The notes under the pieces: generated by a model
Told to the model about the DNA's origin: nothing
The model's database searches: none
Seen by the model: the letters and a program-made list of their open reading frames with translations, nothing else
Position numbers and translations under genes: made by a program
Shown here: piece by piece, positions 27,816 to 35,972 of the stretch
How positions within the stretch are numbered: the stretch's first letter is position 1
How the letters are laid out: each line of letters starts with the position of its first letter
NCBI GenBank assembly: GCA_942493375.1
Contig: OW818698.1
Location: 3,224,001 to 3,288,000, forward strand
DNA length: 64,000 bases
Source: G942493375 sp942493375
GTDB taxonomy: Bacteria > Armatimonadota > UBA5829
Direction of reading: 5' to 3'

Positions 27816-27848
27816 ACATTCACAATAGACGAGTAATATATTGTGATG
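27816..27848. promoter_or_regulatory. Dyad just upstream of the GH-A gene, possible operator
   Basis: CACAATA (27821-27827) and TATTGTG (27839-27845) are perfect inverted halves eleven bases apart; the symmetry extends outward (ACATT / ATGT) with one bulge. It lies about 15 bases ahead of the glycosidase start. It lacks the central CG of classical LacI operators. Confidence 0.35.
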
Positions 27849-27859
27849 TGAGGTGGTAT

Positions 27860-30523
27860 ATGAAAATGCGTTTTGTGTTATTTGTTCTTCTAATTTTTAG
27901 TCTATGCGTGCCTGTTATTGCCAAGAGTCAGTATGGCGGCCTGGATAGTACAAAGGGTAAGCAGACCGGGTTCTTTCATGTTGAGAAGATAGGGGAACGG
28001 TGGTGGTGTATTGATCCATCGGGTTCTGCTTTCTATGCAGTTGGGACTGACCATGTGAATTATAACGTGCATTGGTGCGAGGCTCTGGGATATGCTCCAT
28101 ATGCAGTGAATATCCGCAAGCGTTACAACAACGACGAATCAGCCTGGGCAAAATCCTCTACAGACAGGCTCAAAGACTGGGGTTTTAATATCCTTGGGGC
28201 TAACAATTCCCCCTCTACACGAGACCGCGGTCTGGCATATATGGAATTCATTGGGATGGGGTCTGCATATTCCAGCAAGGAATATATAGTTGAAAAGACC
28301 ACCTGGACAGGATTCCCTGATGTCTTCAGCCCTGGTTTTGTTACGTTCTGCAATGAAACAGCCCAGAATGCCTGCTCTAAACTCAAGGATTCACCCTGGT
28401 TATTCGGTTGGTTCCTGGACAATGAGCTGGAATGGTTCGGCAAGGCGTATTCACCTGTAGGGCTTGCTAACGAAGCAATCATGCGACCGGCACAGACATA
28501 CGCGAAGAAGGCACTTGTCGACTTGTTGAAGCAGAAATATGCCGATATTTCAGCGTTTAATAAATCCTGGGGGACATCATTTGCGAGTTGGGATGCTGCT
28601 CTTGCTTCAATTAAGTGGGGAGAGTCCGGCAATCCAAAGGTTATGGAGGATAAGGCTGCTTATGTGAGATTGTGCGCTGACAAGTATTTTTCGATAACTA
28701 CCGGCGCAATTCGTAAGGCGGACCCTAACCATATGATTCTTGGGTGCAGGTTTGCGGGAGCGGCGCCGGGGGTGGTTGATATTGCAGGCAAATACTGCGA
28801 TATCTTTACGATCAACTACTACGGGACTGTTGACCTTGATAAACTGACTCCTGCAAAACTGGTTGAAGACATGACCGATTATTATAAGAGATCGGGACGT
28901 CCTCTGATGGTGACCGAGTGGAGTTTCCCTGCATTGGATGCGGGATTGCCAAGCACCAATGGAGCAGGAATGCGCACTAAGACCCAAGCAGATAAAGCAA
29001 AGGCGTTTGAAGTTTATCAGACTGCATTCTTCGACATGCCATTCTTTGTCGGCAGCGATTACTTTATGTGGGTGGATGAACCTGCCCTGGGAATTGCAAA
29101 GACATTCCCTGAGAATTCCAATTATGGGCTGGTTGACTTGAATGATGACCCCTGGCCTCTCTTTACACAGGCTGTGAAAAGGGTCAACAGTAAGGTTTAC
29201 AATATACACAGCGGAAAATCTACCGATGTGCAGATTCTTAATGCGAAGACATCCAGTAAGGGGTTGGTTTTGTCAGTCAAGAACGTTGGTACTGTGGATT
29301 GCCGAACTGAGATTGATGTACTGATTGATGGTCAGAAATACACTAAAACCGCTTATTTACCGGCTATGAAAACCGTGTTAGTGCCATTCGGTGCCACATT
29401 GAAAACTGGTGGACATTATATTGAGGCAATTGCAGACCCGAATGGTTTATTGGATGAAGTGCACCGTGGGAACAATAAATACTCAGGATTAGTGTTTGTT
29501 AAGGGGAAACCTGCAACAGGCGGGGCTGTGGCTGTGTGCATCGGACCTGGACATGGGAATGTCTGCAGTTTTTCAATTCCTGTCTCGGAAATTGCTGGCA
29601 AGACTGGAAAGATATCCGGACTTACTTTACAGAACGCTAGCGGCAACCCGGTGCCTGCAGTGGTGTTTGACTTTGACAGGTCAGGAAGTATTTCTTCAAC
29701 AGATGAACTGGCATTCAAGGCAAATCCTGCGTATGGGGAATGCTTGACCTATTATGTAAAAGTGAACCTCAAAGGAAACGGAACAGCCAGGCTTATAAAG
29801 GCAAATGAAGTGGCGAGTGTGGACCTGGATCTGGGTAGATTGCATGTTGCCAAGAACACTCAGAACGGCGCTATCCTGGATTTGATTAAGCTTGAAGATA
29901 CTCAGATAGGGAAATTCGATATTATGATGCAGGAGGTGTCGGATACATCTTACTGGCAGAGAGCTGATAAGTTGGAAAAGATGCTCCTCTGGGATGGCGG
30001 GGATATTAAAGTCCTGCAGTCGACAGTTTCCGGAGCAGCTTCCACTGATCCTGCTGTGGGACCATTTGCGTTTAAAGCAGAATATAGATTACGTTTCCAG
30101 ACCGGTACTGATTGGTTTGAATCTGCATTTCTTTCGGTATCTAATACGGATTCAAGGACCTGGAAACTGGGGCGGTATTTCCACTATCCGACATCAGACA
30201 TTGGAGGAAGCGCTGATAATGATGAACCGATAACAGGAACGACTGGAGTCCTCGGTTGGATGGACAAGAAGATTGGTGGCTATTATGGAACCGTAGCGCC
30301 TGCGTCCTCCGGCATGGAAATACGTTTCTGGAATGATGAAAATGGTGGTCAGCACGGGGATGTATTTAAAACGTTGGATGTTGAAATGAGTCCGGGCAAG
30401 ACTTATTCAGAAAAACAACATCCGATATATTTGATCTGTGCTGACGGTGATGACTCCACCAACACTCTGATAAACTTCGAAAGACAAGTCAACGGGAAGC
30501 TTAAGTGGAAGGTGTTTAAGTGA
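27860..30523 (+). CDS. Exported GH-A clan glycoside hydrolase with CARDB domain
   Basis: 887 aa from ATG 27860; AGGTGG precedes it, and an ATG six bases later fits the spacing equally well. Signal peptide at 1-21. The opening GFFHVEKIGERWWCIDPSG and FYAVGTDHV is typical of agarase/GH50- and GH42-like barrels. FLDNELEWFG supplies the putative acid/base (Glu189) and LMVTEWSF the nucleophile (Glu353). Residues 465-555 form a CARDB adhesion domain (LSVKNVGTVDCRTEIDV). Residues 640-887 are further beta-rich regions of unknown type. Preceded by a LacI-type regulator on the same strand, which suggests substrate induction. The exact GH family is uncertain. Confidence 0.8.
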   Translation: MKMRFVLFVLLIFSLCVPVIAKSQYGGLDSTKGKQTGFFHVEKIGERWWCIDPSGSAFYAVGTDHVNYNVHWCEALGYAPYAVNIRKRYNNDESAWAKSSTDRLKDWGFNILGANNSPSTRDRGLAYMEFIGMGSAYSSKEYIVEKTTWTGFPDVFSPGFVTFCNETAQNACSKLKDSPWLFGWFLDNELEWFGKAYSPVGLANEAIMRPAQTYAKKALVDLLKQKYADISAFNKSWGTSFASWDAALASIKWGESGNPKVMEDKAAYVRLCADKYFSITTGAIRKADPNHMILGCRFAGAAPGVVDIAGKYCDIFTINYYGTVDLDKLTPAKLVEDMTDYYKRSGRPLMVTEWSFPALDAGLPSTNGAGMRTKTQADKAKAFEVYQTAFFDMPFFVGSDYFMWVDEPALGIAKTFPENSNYGLVDLNDDPWPLFTQAVKRVNSKVYNIHSGKSTDVQILNAKTSSKGLVLSVKNVGTVDCRTEIDVLIDGQKYTKTAYLPAMKTVLVPFGATLKTGGHYIEAIADPNGLLDEVHRGNNKYSGLVFVKGKPATGGAVAVCIGPGHGNVCSFSIPVSEIAGKTGKISGLTLQNASGNPVPAVVFDFDRSGSISSTDELAFKANPAYGECLTYYVKVNLKGNGTARLIKANEVASVDLDLGRLHVAKNTQNGAILDLIKLEDTQIGKFDIMMQEVSDTSYWQRADKLEKMLLWDGGDIKVLQSTVSGAASTDPAVGPFAFKAEYRLRFQTGTDWFESAFLSVSNTDSRTWKLGRYFHYPTSDIGGSADNDEPITGTTGVLGWMDKKIGGYYGTVAPASSGMEIRFWNDENGGQHGDVFKTLDVEMSPGKTYSEKQHPIYLICADGDDSTNTLINFERQVNGKLKWKVFK

Positions 30524-30530
30524 TGGGTGT

Positions 30531-30560
30531 GCGGGAACGTTGGTTTATCAACGTTCCCGC
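30531..30560 (+). terminator. Perfect 12-bp hairpin terminator
   Basis: GCGGGAACGTTG, loop GTTTAT, CAACGTTCCCGC, followed by TTAGTTTG. It begins eight bases after the stop of the GH-A gene. Confidence 0.85.
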
Positions 30561-30633
30561 TTAGTTTGACAGGCAAACAGGTAACAGATAACATACCATC
30601 TAAAGCTTTTTACTGTTTTTTGGAGGTTGTGGT

Positions 30634-31230
30634 GTGGCGAAGAAATTGGCCAGGGAACGCCGGTTATTTATTGATTTCGAGAATATACAGCAAATCGACT
30701 TATCTAAGATTGCTGATAATTTTCTGGTAACTATCTTCGTCGGCAATAATCAAAAGAATCTGCCTTTTGAGCTAGTACGAAGCACGCAGCCTTTGGGAGA
30801 GAAGATCAACTGGCTCATGATTGAAGGCAGCGGAAAGAATGCACTTGATTTCCACATCACGTATTATCTTGGTCGTCAGCTTGCACAATCTCCTAGAGTA
30901 GAGTGCACGATTCTGTCCAAAGACACTGGTTTTGATCCCTTAATACAACATTTGGATAAAAAAGGATTCACCTGCCGCAGGATCGAAAATATGAGCGACT
31001 TGGAAACATCAAATGGAGAGACCCCAGAGTCGAACTACAAGCGATTAGTGGATTCATTGCTAAAATTAGGAAGTAAGTCCAAACCTGGCACCCGTGTTAA
31101 ATTAGCCAATCACATTTCCTCGATTTTCCAGAAGAAGTTGCCGGTGGCGGAAATTGAACAATTGATAGATAGGTTATTCACTGAAGGAAAAGTAACGGAA
31201 ACTGATGGAACTCTGACTTATAGCTTATAG
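30634..31230 (+). CDS. PIN-like domain protein (predicted RNase)
   Basis: 198 aa from GTG 30634 with GGAGG seven bases upstream. Residues 8-120 fit a PIN-like nuclease fold: an acidic first strand FIDFENIQ (Asp14, Glu16, Asn17), NALDFHITYYLG (Asp72) and SKDTGFDPLI (Asp97, Asp101), so the acidic metal-binding set is complete. Residues 135-198 form a small helical or winged domain that may bind nucleic acid. Such proteins are predicted single-strand RNases. It starts a five-gene plus-strand run; the next gene, an AlbA/Schlafen-type ATPase, is 52 bases away and is probably co-transcribed. Confidence 0.8.
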   Translation: MAKKLARERRLFIDFENIQQIDLSKIADNFLVTIFVGNNQKNLPFELVRSTQPLGEKINWLMIEGSGKNALDFHITYYLGRQLAQSPRVECTILSKDTGFDPLIQHLDKKGFTCRRIENMSDLETSNGETPESNYKRLVDSLLKLGSKSKPGTRVKLANHISSIFQKKLPVAEIEQLIDRLFTEGKVTETDGTLTYSL

Positions 31231-31282
31231 TCGCAAGAATAATCATAACCTGCATTTTCAGCATTCTAAAGGAGATCACAAT

Positions 31283-33112
31283 ATGAAAGCCGCCGATCTC
31301 GACATTCTGCTCCAGGAGGGTGAAGGTGTTATGCTGGAGTATAAAGAGAACCTTTCAGCCTCATTTGCCCGTGAACTAGTCTCCTTTGCGAACACCGCTG
31401 GTGGACGTATTTTGCTGGGAGTTCGAGACGATGGCACAGTGAAGGGAATTGCTGATACCAATGAACTGCGGGCCCGTATTCAGGACATTGCCCACAACTG
31501 TGACCCTCCGGTAAAGATCCTGTTGCAGCGTCTTGGTGAGGTTACGGTAGTGACGGTTCGGGAGAGTGATGCGAAACCGGTGCAATGCAGCGATGGTTTT
31601 TTCTGGCGACAAGGAGCTGTAACCCAGAAGCTCTCACGCGAGGAAATCCGCTCTCTGTTCCAACAGACTGGAGCTATCCGCTTTGATCTGTCCATCTGCC
31701 CTGGTTTTCGTTATCCTGATGATTTTGACATGGACAAGTTCAATGACTGGCTGCGAAAAAGCACGATCTCCAGGGGTGGTTCTACTGCAGATGTCCTGGT
31801 TAACATTGAGGCAGCGGAGCACTCGGGAGGCAGGCTCATATTTCGCAATGCAGGGGCACTTTTCTTTGCCCGTGAACCACGGCGGTTCTTCAATCAAGCT
31901 TATGTGACGTGTCTTCTTTTTAAAGGAACCAGCAAAGTGCATGTCCTGGACCGCAAAGATTTTGCCGGGGGTGTTGTTGCTGACATTGAAGATAGCCTAC
32001 GATTCATTGAACGCAACACCCGCACAGCTTACCGGATCGAGAAACTACAACGTGAGGAAATATCAGAATATCCTGTAGCCGCACTGCGCGAAGCGATTAC
32101 TAATGCTGTGATGCACAGGAACTGGTTCATCGAAGGCGCCAATGTCTTCGTTGAGATTTATGAGGACCGTATTGAGATATCCAGCCCTGGAGGTCTTCCT
32201 AACGGGATGCTAATTGAAGACCTGGGCACTAAAAGCATTCGCCGGAACCCCCTGATCGCCGACTTACTACACCGCATAGCCTATATAGAAAAAGCCGGCA
32301 CAGGAATTAGACGAATGCGCGAAATGGCCAAAGAACAAGGTTATCCAGAGCCCCTGTTTAGGACAGACAGCTTTTTCAATGCTGTGTTTTGGCCAATAGC
32401 TGGTGACATGGACCAAGACATGGACCAAGAACAGGCCCATGATGAAGCCCATGTCGTGGTCCATGATGTGACCTTTGAAAAAGATTGTGAGCCATTGAGT
32501 GCAGTTGAATATCGAATGTTAGCAAGATGTGTTGATAGACCGCAAAGTACACCAGATCTGCTACAAGCTTTGAGTTATGATACGCGTCCCAATAGTTACA
32601 GACTCGCATTGAAACGCTTACTCTCCCTTAACTTGTTGGAAATGACCATTCCGAACAAACCAAGAAGCCCAAAACAAAGCTATCGGATTACAAAAATGGG
32701 ACTTATAACGCATGCGAATCGTGACAGGAAACATCTCGAGCAACAAGGCATGGACCATATTGAAGCCCATGATAAGGTCCATGTTATGGTCCATGACATG
32801 GACCAAGAGCAGGCCCATGATGAAGCCCATGTCATGGTCCATGATTTGATCCATATAAAAGATTATGAGCCATTAAGTAAAGTTGAATATCGAATGTTAG
32901 CAGGATGTATTGATACACCACAAAGTACACCAGATCTGTTGCAAGCTTTGAGTTATGATACGCGTCCCAATAGTTACAGACTCGCGTTGAAACACCTGCT
33001 TGCATTGGGTCTGCTGGAAATGACTATTCCTGATAAGCCGCGCAGTCCTAAACAGCGGTATCGGATTACGCAATCGGGGCGTATGGTGCTTGAGGGATTA
33101 AAACGCAATTGA
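31283..33112 (+). CDS. AlbA_2/Schlafen-type putative regulator with GHKL ATPase and duplicated C-terminus
   Basis: 609 aa from ATG 31283 with AGGAG eight bases upstream. Residues 12-125 are the AlbA_2 (divergent AAA/Schlafen-like) domain: LEYKEN, FANTAGGRILLGV. Residues 255-375 hold a GHKL-type ATPase core (REAITNAVMHRNW, IEISSPGGLPNG, EKAGTGIRRM). Proteins of this build are often annotated as RecG-like or putative transcriptional regulators. The C-terminal winged-helix part appears twice (about 405-475 and 531-603), each preceded by a His/Asp/Met-rich linker (DMDQEQAHDEAHV). The repetition is also evident in the DNA, about 380 bp apart. Function is inferred only from family membership. Confidence 0.82.
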   Translation: MKAADLDILLQEGEGVMLEYKENLSASFARELVSFANTAGGRILLGVRDDGTVKGIADTNELRARIQDIAHNCDPPVKILLQRLGEVTVVTVRESDAKPVQCSDGFFWRQGAVTQKLSREEIRSLFQQTGAIRFDLSICPGFRYPDDFDMDKFNDWLRKSTISRGGSTADVLVNIEAAEHSGGRLIFRNAGALFFAREPRRFFNQAYVTCLLFKGTSKVHVLDRKDFAGGVVADIEDSLRFIERNTRTAYRIEKLQREEISEYPVAALREAITNAVMHRNWFIEGANVFVEIYEDRIEISSPGGLPNGMLIEDLGTKSIRRNPLIADLLHRIAYIEKAGTGIRRMREMAKEQGYPEPLFRTDSFFNAVFWPIAGDMDQDMDQEQAHDEAHVVVHDVTFEKDCEPLSAVEYRMLARCVDRPQSTPDLLQALSYDTRPNSYRLALKRLLSLNLLEMTIPNKPRSPKQSYRITKMGLITHANRDRKHLEQQGMDHIEAHDKVHVMVHDMDQEQAHDEAHVMVHDLIHIKDYEPLSKVEYRMLAGCIDTPQSTPDLLQALSYDTRPNSYRLALKHLLALGLLEMTIPDKPRSPKQRYRITQSGRMVLEGLKRN

Positions 33113-33149
33113 ATCATAGAGATATTGGAATAATACAGAGGATAAACAA

Positions 33150-34241
33150 TTGGCTTCTTTACAATCACAGCTGGAAGATACACGATCTATTGATGAGCTC
33201 TTTGAGGCTGCTTGCAGTTTGGAGGATGAGGATACCCGGTGGGATGTTATATCGATACTTCATTATCGCGGTGGAGACACAGCGTTTAAACGGTGCCTAG
33301 AATTGTTGAAAAGTGACGATTCACGAACCAGAATGGATGCTGTTGATATTCTCGCTCAGCTTTTTGTCCCTAATGATTATGTTAAAGAGGGACATCCTTC
33401 ATGCGAACGGCTGTATCCCGAACGGCTGGTAAGTGTCTTGTTGGATATCTTGCATTCTGATGCAGACGATAAACTGCTGGCCACCGTGTGTATAGCTCTT
33501 AGTCATAACAAAGATTCCCGAGCAATTGACTCGTTAGTAGCACTGAGAAATCATCCAGATCGTGAAGTCAGATATGGAGTAACTTTGGCCCTGTTAACAT
33601 ATGAGGACAGTAGGGCTGCAAAAGCATTAATTGAACTAACACGCGATGAAGATGATGAAATCCGCAACTGGGCAACATTTGGACTTGCACGGCAGATTGA
33701 TCTGGATACAAAATACATCAGGGAAGCACTGATCAAGTGCCTTGATGATAGTTTTGATGCTGTGCGTGGAGAAGCCCTCCATGGACTGGCAACAAGAGGC
33801 GATGAACGGGTCATAGAACCATTGATCAAGGAACTCTATTATATTAGTGAAGCAGACGAATATTGTGATTATGCATTTGAAGCTGCCATAAATATGCCAG
33901 ATCCACGATTGTATACAGCATTAGTTGCAGCGCTTGATAGTGGAGTAATTGATAGTGATCTAGACCGGGCAATTGCTCTGTGCAGGATACCATCTTTAGA
34001 GGAAACTGGCGATAAAATCACAGATGCTGTTACTCGATGTCCTGTGTGTGGACTTAGTAGGGCTTTTAAGAAAAGTAAGAGTTGGAAGTTCTGTAAAAGA
34101 TGCGGATGGTTTGATGATACAGAACAGCGTGCAGACCCGGAACTAGCGGATAAGCGCAACCTACGTTCATTGAACTATGAACGTGAACGCTGGCAGCAGA
34201 GGGTGGAGATAGCTAAGAAAAGCGAGGATAATACGAAATGA
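33150..34241 (+). CDS. HEAT-repeat protein with C-terminal zinc ribbon
   Basis: 363 aa from TTG 33150 with GAGGAT seven bases before it. Residues 15-285 consist of helical HEAT-type repeats (for example REVRYGVTLALLTYEDSRAA, DEIRNWATFGLARQ, DAVRGEALHGLATRG). Residues 297-320 carry two CxxC pairs (CPVCG, CKRCGW), a likely zinc ribbon. A Lys/Glu-rich tail follows. HEAT proteins act as protein-binding scaffolds. The gene follows the AlbA_2 gene by 37 bases and overlaps the next gene by four (ATGA), so translation of the two is probably coupled. Confidence 0.8.
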   Translation: MASLQSQLEDTRSIDELFEAACSLEDEDTRWDVISILHYRGGDTAFKRCLELLKSDDSRTRMDAVDILAQLFVPNDYVKEGHPSCERLYPERLVSVLLDILHSDADDKLLATVCIALSHNKDSRAIDSLVALRNHPDREVRYGVTLALLTYEDSRAAKALIELTRDEDDEIRNWATFGLARQIDLDTKYIREALIKCLDDSFDAVRGEALHGLATRGDERVIEPLIKELYYISEADEYCDYAFEAAINMPDPRLYTALVAALDSGVIDSDLDRAIALCRIPSLEETGDKITDAVTRCPVCGLSRAFKKSKSWKFCKRCGWFDDTEQRADPELADKRNLRSLNYERERWQQRVEIAKKSEDNTK

Positions 34242-35956
34242 AAAGGAATCATAAGTGTCGATCATTTATTTCATTCAGGTACGTGGAACTACTCCGAGTT
34301 GGTCTATTATGCCTTGCAACAATAGTCAGCTTATCCCTTCCAATAATTGCCAGGACGCGGTATTTGAGGTTGCCTGTTGGGGTTTATCGGGATCGGATGA
34401 TGGGTGGGTGGATTGGGCAGATGGATGGGGTGGCTCAGGGGGCTCCTACGGAGTTTCGTTATTCGGACAGGATTATACCGGATGCTGAAATGCCGAAGTG
34501 GACTTCTAAGTTCACAAACGATGCGTTCTGGCAGGATGATCTTTACGTTGAAATGACATTTTTGCATTCACTGGAGCAGTATGGGCTGGATGTATCGATA
34601 AGGCAGGCGGGTTTGGATTTTGCAAACAGCCAGTATGGGCTTGCATGTGCTAATCTTGCTGGACGAACGAACCTGAGGAAAGGCATAGCTCCTCCTGACT
34701 CCGGACATCCCAAGTTTAATAAATGTCCGAACGATATTGATTATCAGATTGAAGCGGACTACTCAGGCCTAATTGCTCCTGGAATGCCCAATATGCCTGT
34801 TCAACTGGGCATGAAGTTCGGGCATCTGATGAATTACGGGGATGGGGTCTATGCCGGGCAGTTTATTGGAGGAATGTACTCTGCGGCATTCTTTGAAACC
34901 GATATAAGGAAGATTATACAGGCTGGTCTCAAATGTATTCCTGAAAAGAGCCAGTATGCTGAGATGGTCCGGGATATGCTTAAATGGTCGCGCGTAAACG
35001 GCAGTTGGGAAAAGACCTGGGAGCTGTGCCAGGAGAAGTATCGAAGGAATCCTGAGTATCAGAAGGCTTCTAATGGTGGTATTGACTGCAAGATAAATGG
35101 AGCATATGTTTTGATGGGGCTGTTGTATGGAAAAGGTGACCCGGCAAAGACAATCGAGATTGCCTGCAGGTGCGGGTTGGATTCGGACTGCAATCCATCG
35201 AGTGCGGCTGGTGTTTTGTTTACAACGATCGGTTTCTCTAAACTGCCGGATGAGTACAAGAGGGAGCTGGATAATAAGGCGGTGTTCAGCTATACAGCAT
35301 ATAACTTCCATGACCTTATCAATACATGTGAAAAACTGGCAAAGCAGGCAATCATTAAGGCTGGTGGCAGAATTGAGATCGATAAGAGTGGCGAAGAGAT
35401 ACTGGTTATTCCTGTGAAAGCGGCTAAACCTGATGAATTGGAACTCAGCTGGGCACCTGAACCGGTGGCTGACAGCAAATATAGCGAGGATGAACTAGCA
35501 CAGATAACGGTGTTCAATACTCCTGAAGCTGCAAAGAAGGGGATGGAAGTGTTTTCTCCGGGTTGGAAGATAACTCAATGCGGACCGGATATGAGCCCAG
35601 GACTTCGAGAACAGGAACGGGGCCGCAGCAATGTGATGGTGACTCATCCGCAACAGCCTGAAATCCCCTGCATATTGAGCAGGACGGTAGATATTCCTGC
35701 AGGAAAGAAGACATATCTCAAGCTGACAGTAACTAATCACCCGGGAGGAGACTGGGAGCTGATAGTGAAAGCAGATGACCGCGAGCTGCTGAAGAAGACC
35801 ATAAGTAAAGAGACTACCAACGACCAGTGGATCGATGTGGATGTTGACTTGAGCGAGTTTGCGGGTAAGACGGTTAAGCTTTCACTTCTGAATCAACCTA
35901 CTCAGTGGTTCTGTGAAGCGGGTTACTGGGCAAGAATATCTATTGTTAGCGAATAA
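34238..35956 (+). CDS. ADP-ribosylglycohydrolase-family protein, membrane-anchored or exported
   Basis: 572 aa from ATG 34238. A basic start and a hydrophobic stretch (19-37, LRVGLLCLATIVSLSLPII) suggest export or an anchor. Residues 45-400 match the ADP-ribosyl-GH fold: RMMGGWIGQMDGVAQGAPTEF opens the domain, FWQDDLYVEM gives one acidic pair (Asp100, Asp101), and GLDSDCNPSS (Asp315, Asp317) the other, as needed for two metal ions. Residues 450-572 look like a galactose-binding-type sandwich. Family members remove ADP-ribose from proteins or small molecules, but extracellular members in carbohydrate-degrading bacteria may act on other glycosides. The overlap with the HEAT gene suggests a shared transcript. 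Confidence 0.82.
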   Translation: MKRNHKCRSFISFRYVELLRVGLLCLATIVSLSLPIIARTRYLRLPVGVYRDRMMGGWIGQMDGVAQGAPTEFRYSDRIIPDAEMPKWTSKFTNDAFWQDDLYVEMTFLHSLEQYGLDVSIRQAGLDFANSQYGLACANLAGRTNLRKGIAPPDSGHPKFNKCPNDIDYQIEADYSGLIAPGMPNMPVQLGMKFGHLMNYGDGVYAGQFIGGMYSAAFFETDIRKIIQAGLKCIPEKSQYAEMVRDMLKWSRVNGSWEKTWELCQEKYRRNPEYQKASNGGIDCKINGAYVLMGLLYGKGDPAKTIEIACRCGLDSDCNPSSAAGVLFTTIGFSKLPDEYKRELDNKAVFSYTAYNFHDLINTCEKLAKQAIIKAGGRIEIDKSGEEILVIPVKAAKPDELELSWAPEPVADSKYSEDELAQITVFNTPEAAKKGMEVFSPGWKITQCGPDMSPGLREQERGRSNVMVTHPQQPEIPCILSRTVDIPAGKKTYLKLTVTNHPGGDWELIVKADDRELLKKTISKETTNDQWIDVDVDLSEFAGKTVKLSLLNQPTQWFCEAGYWARISIVSE

Positions 35957-35972
35957 ATAGAGGATACATGAC

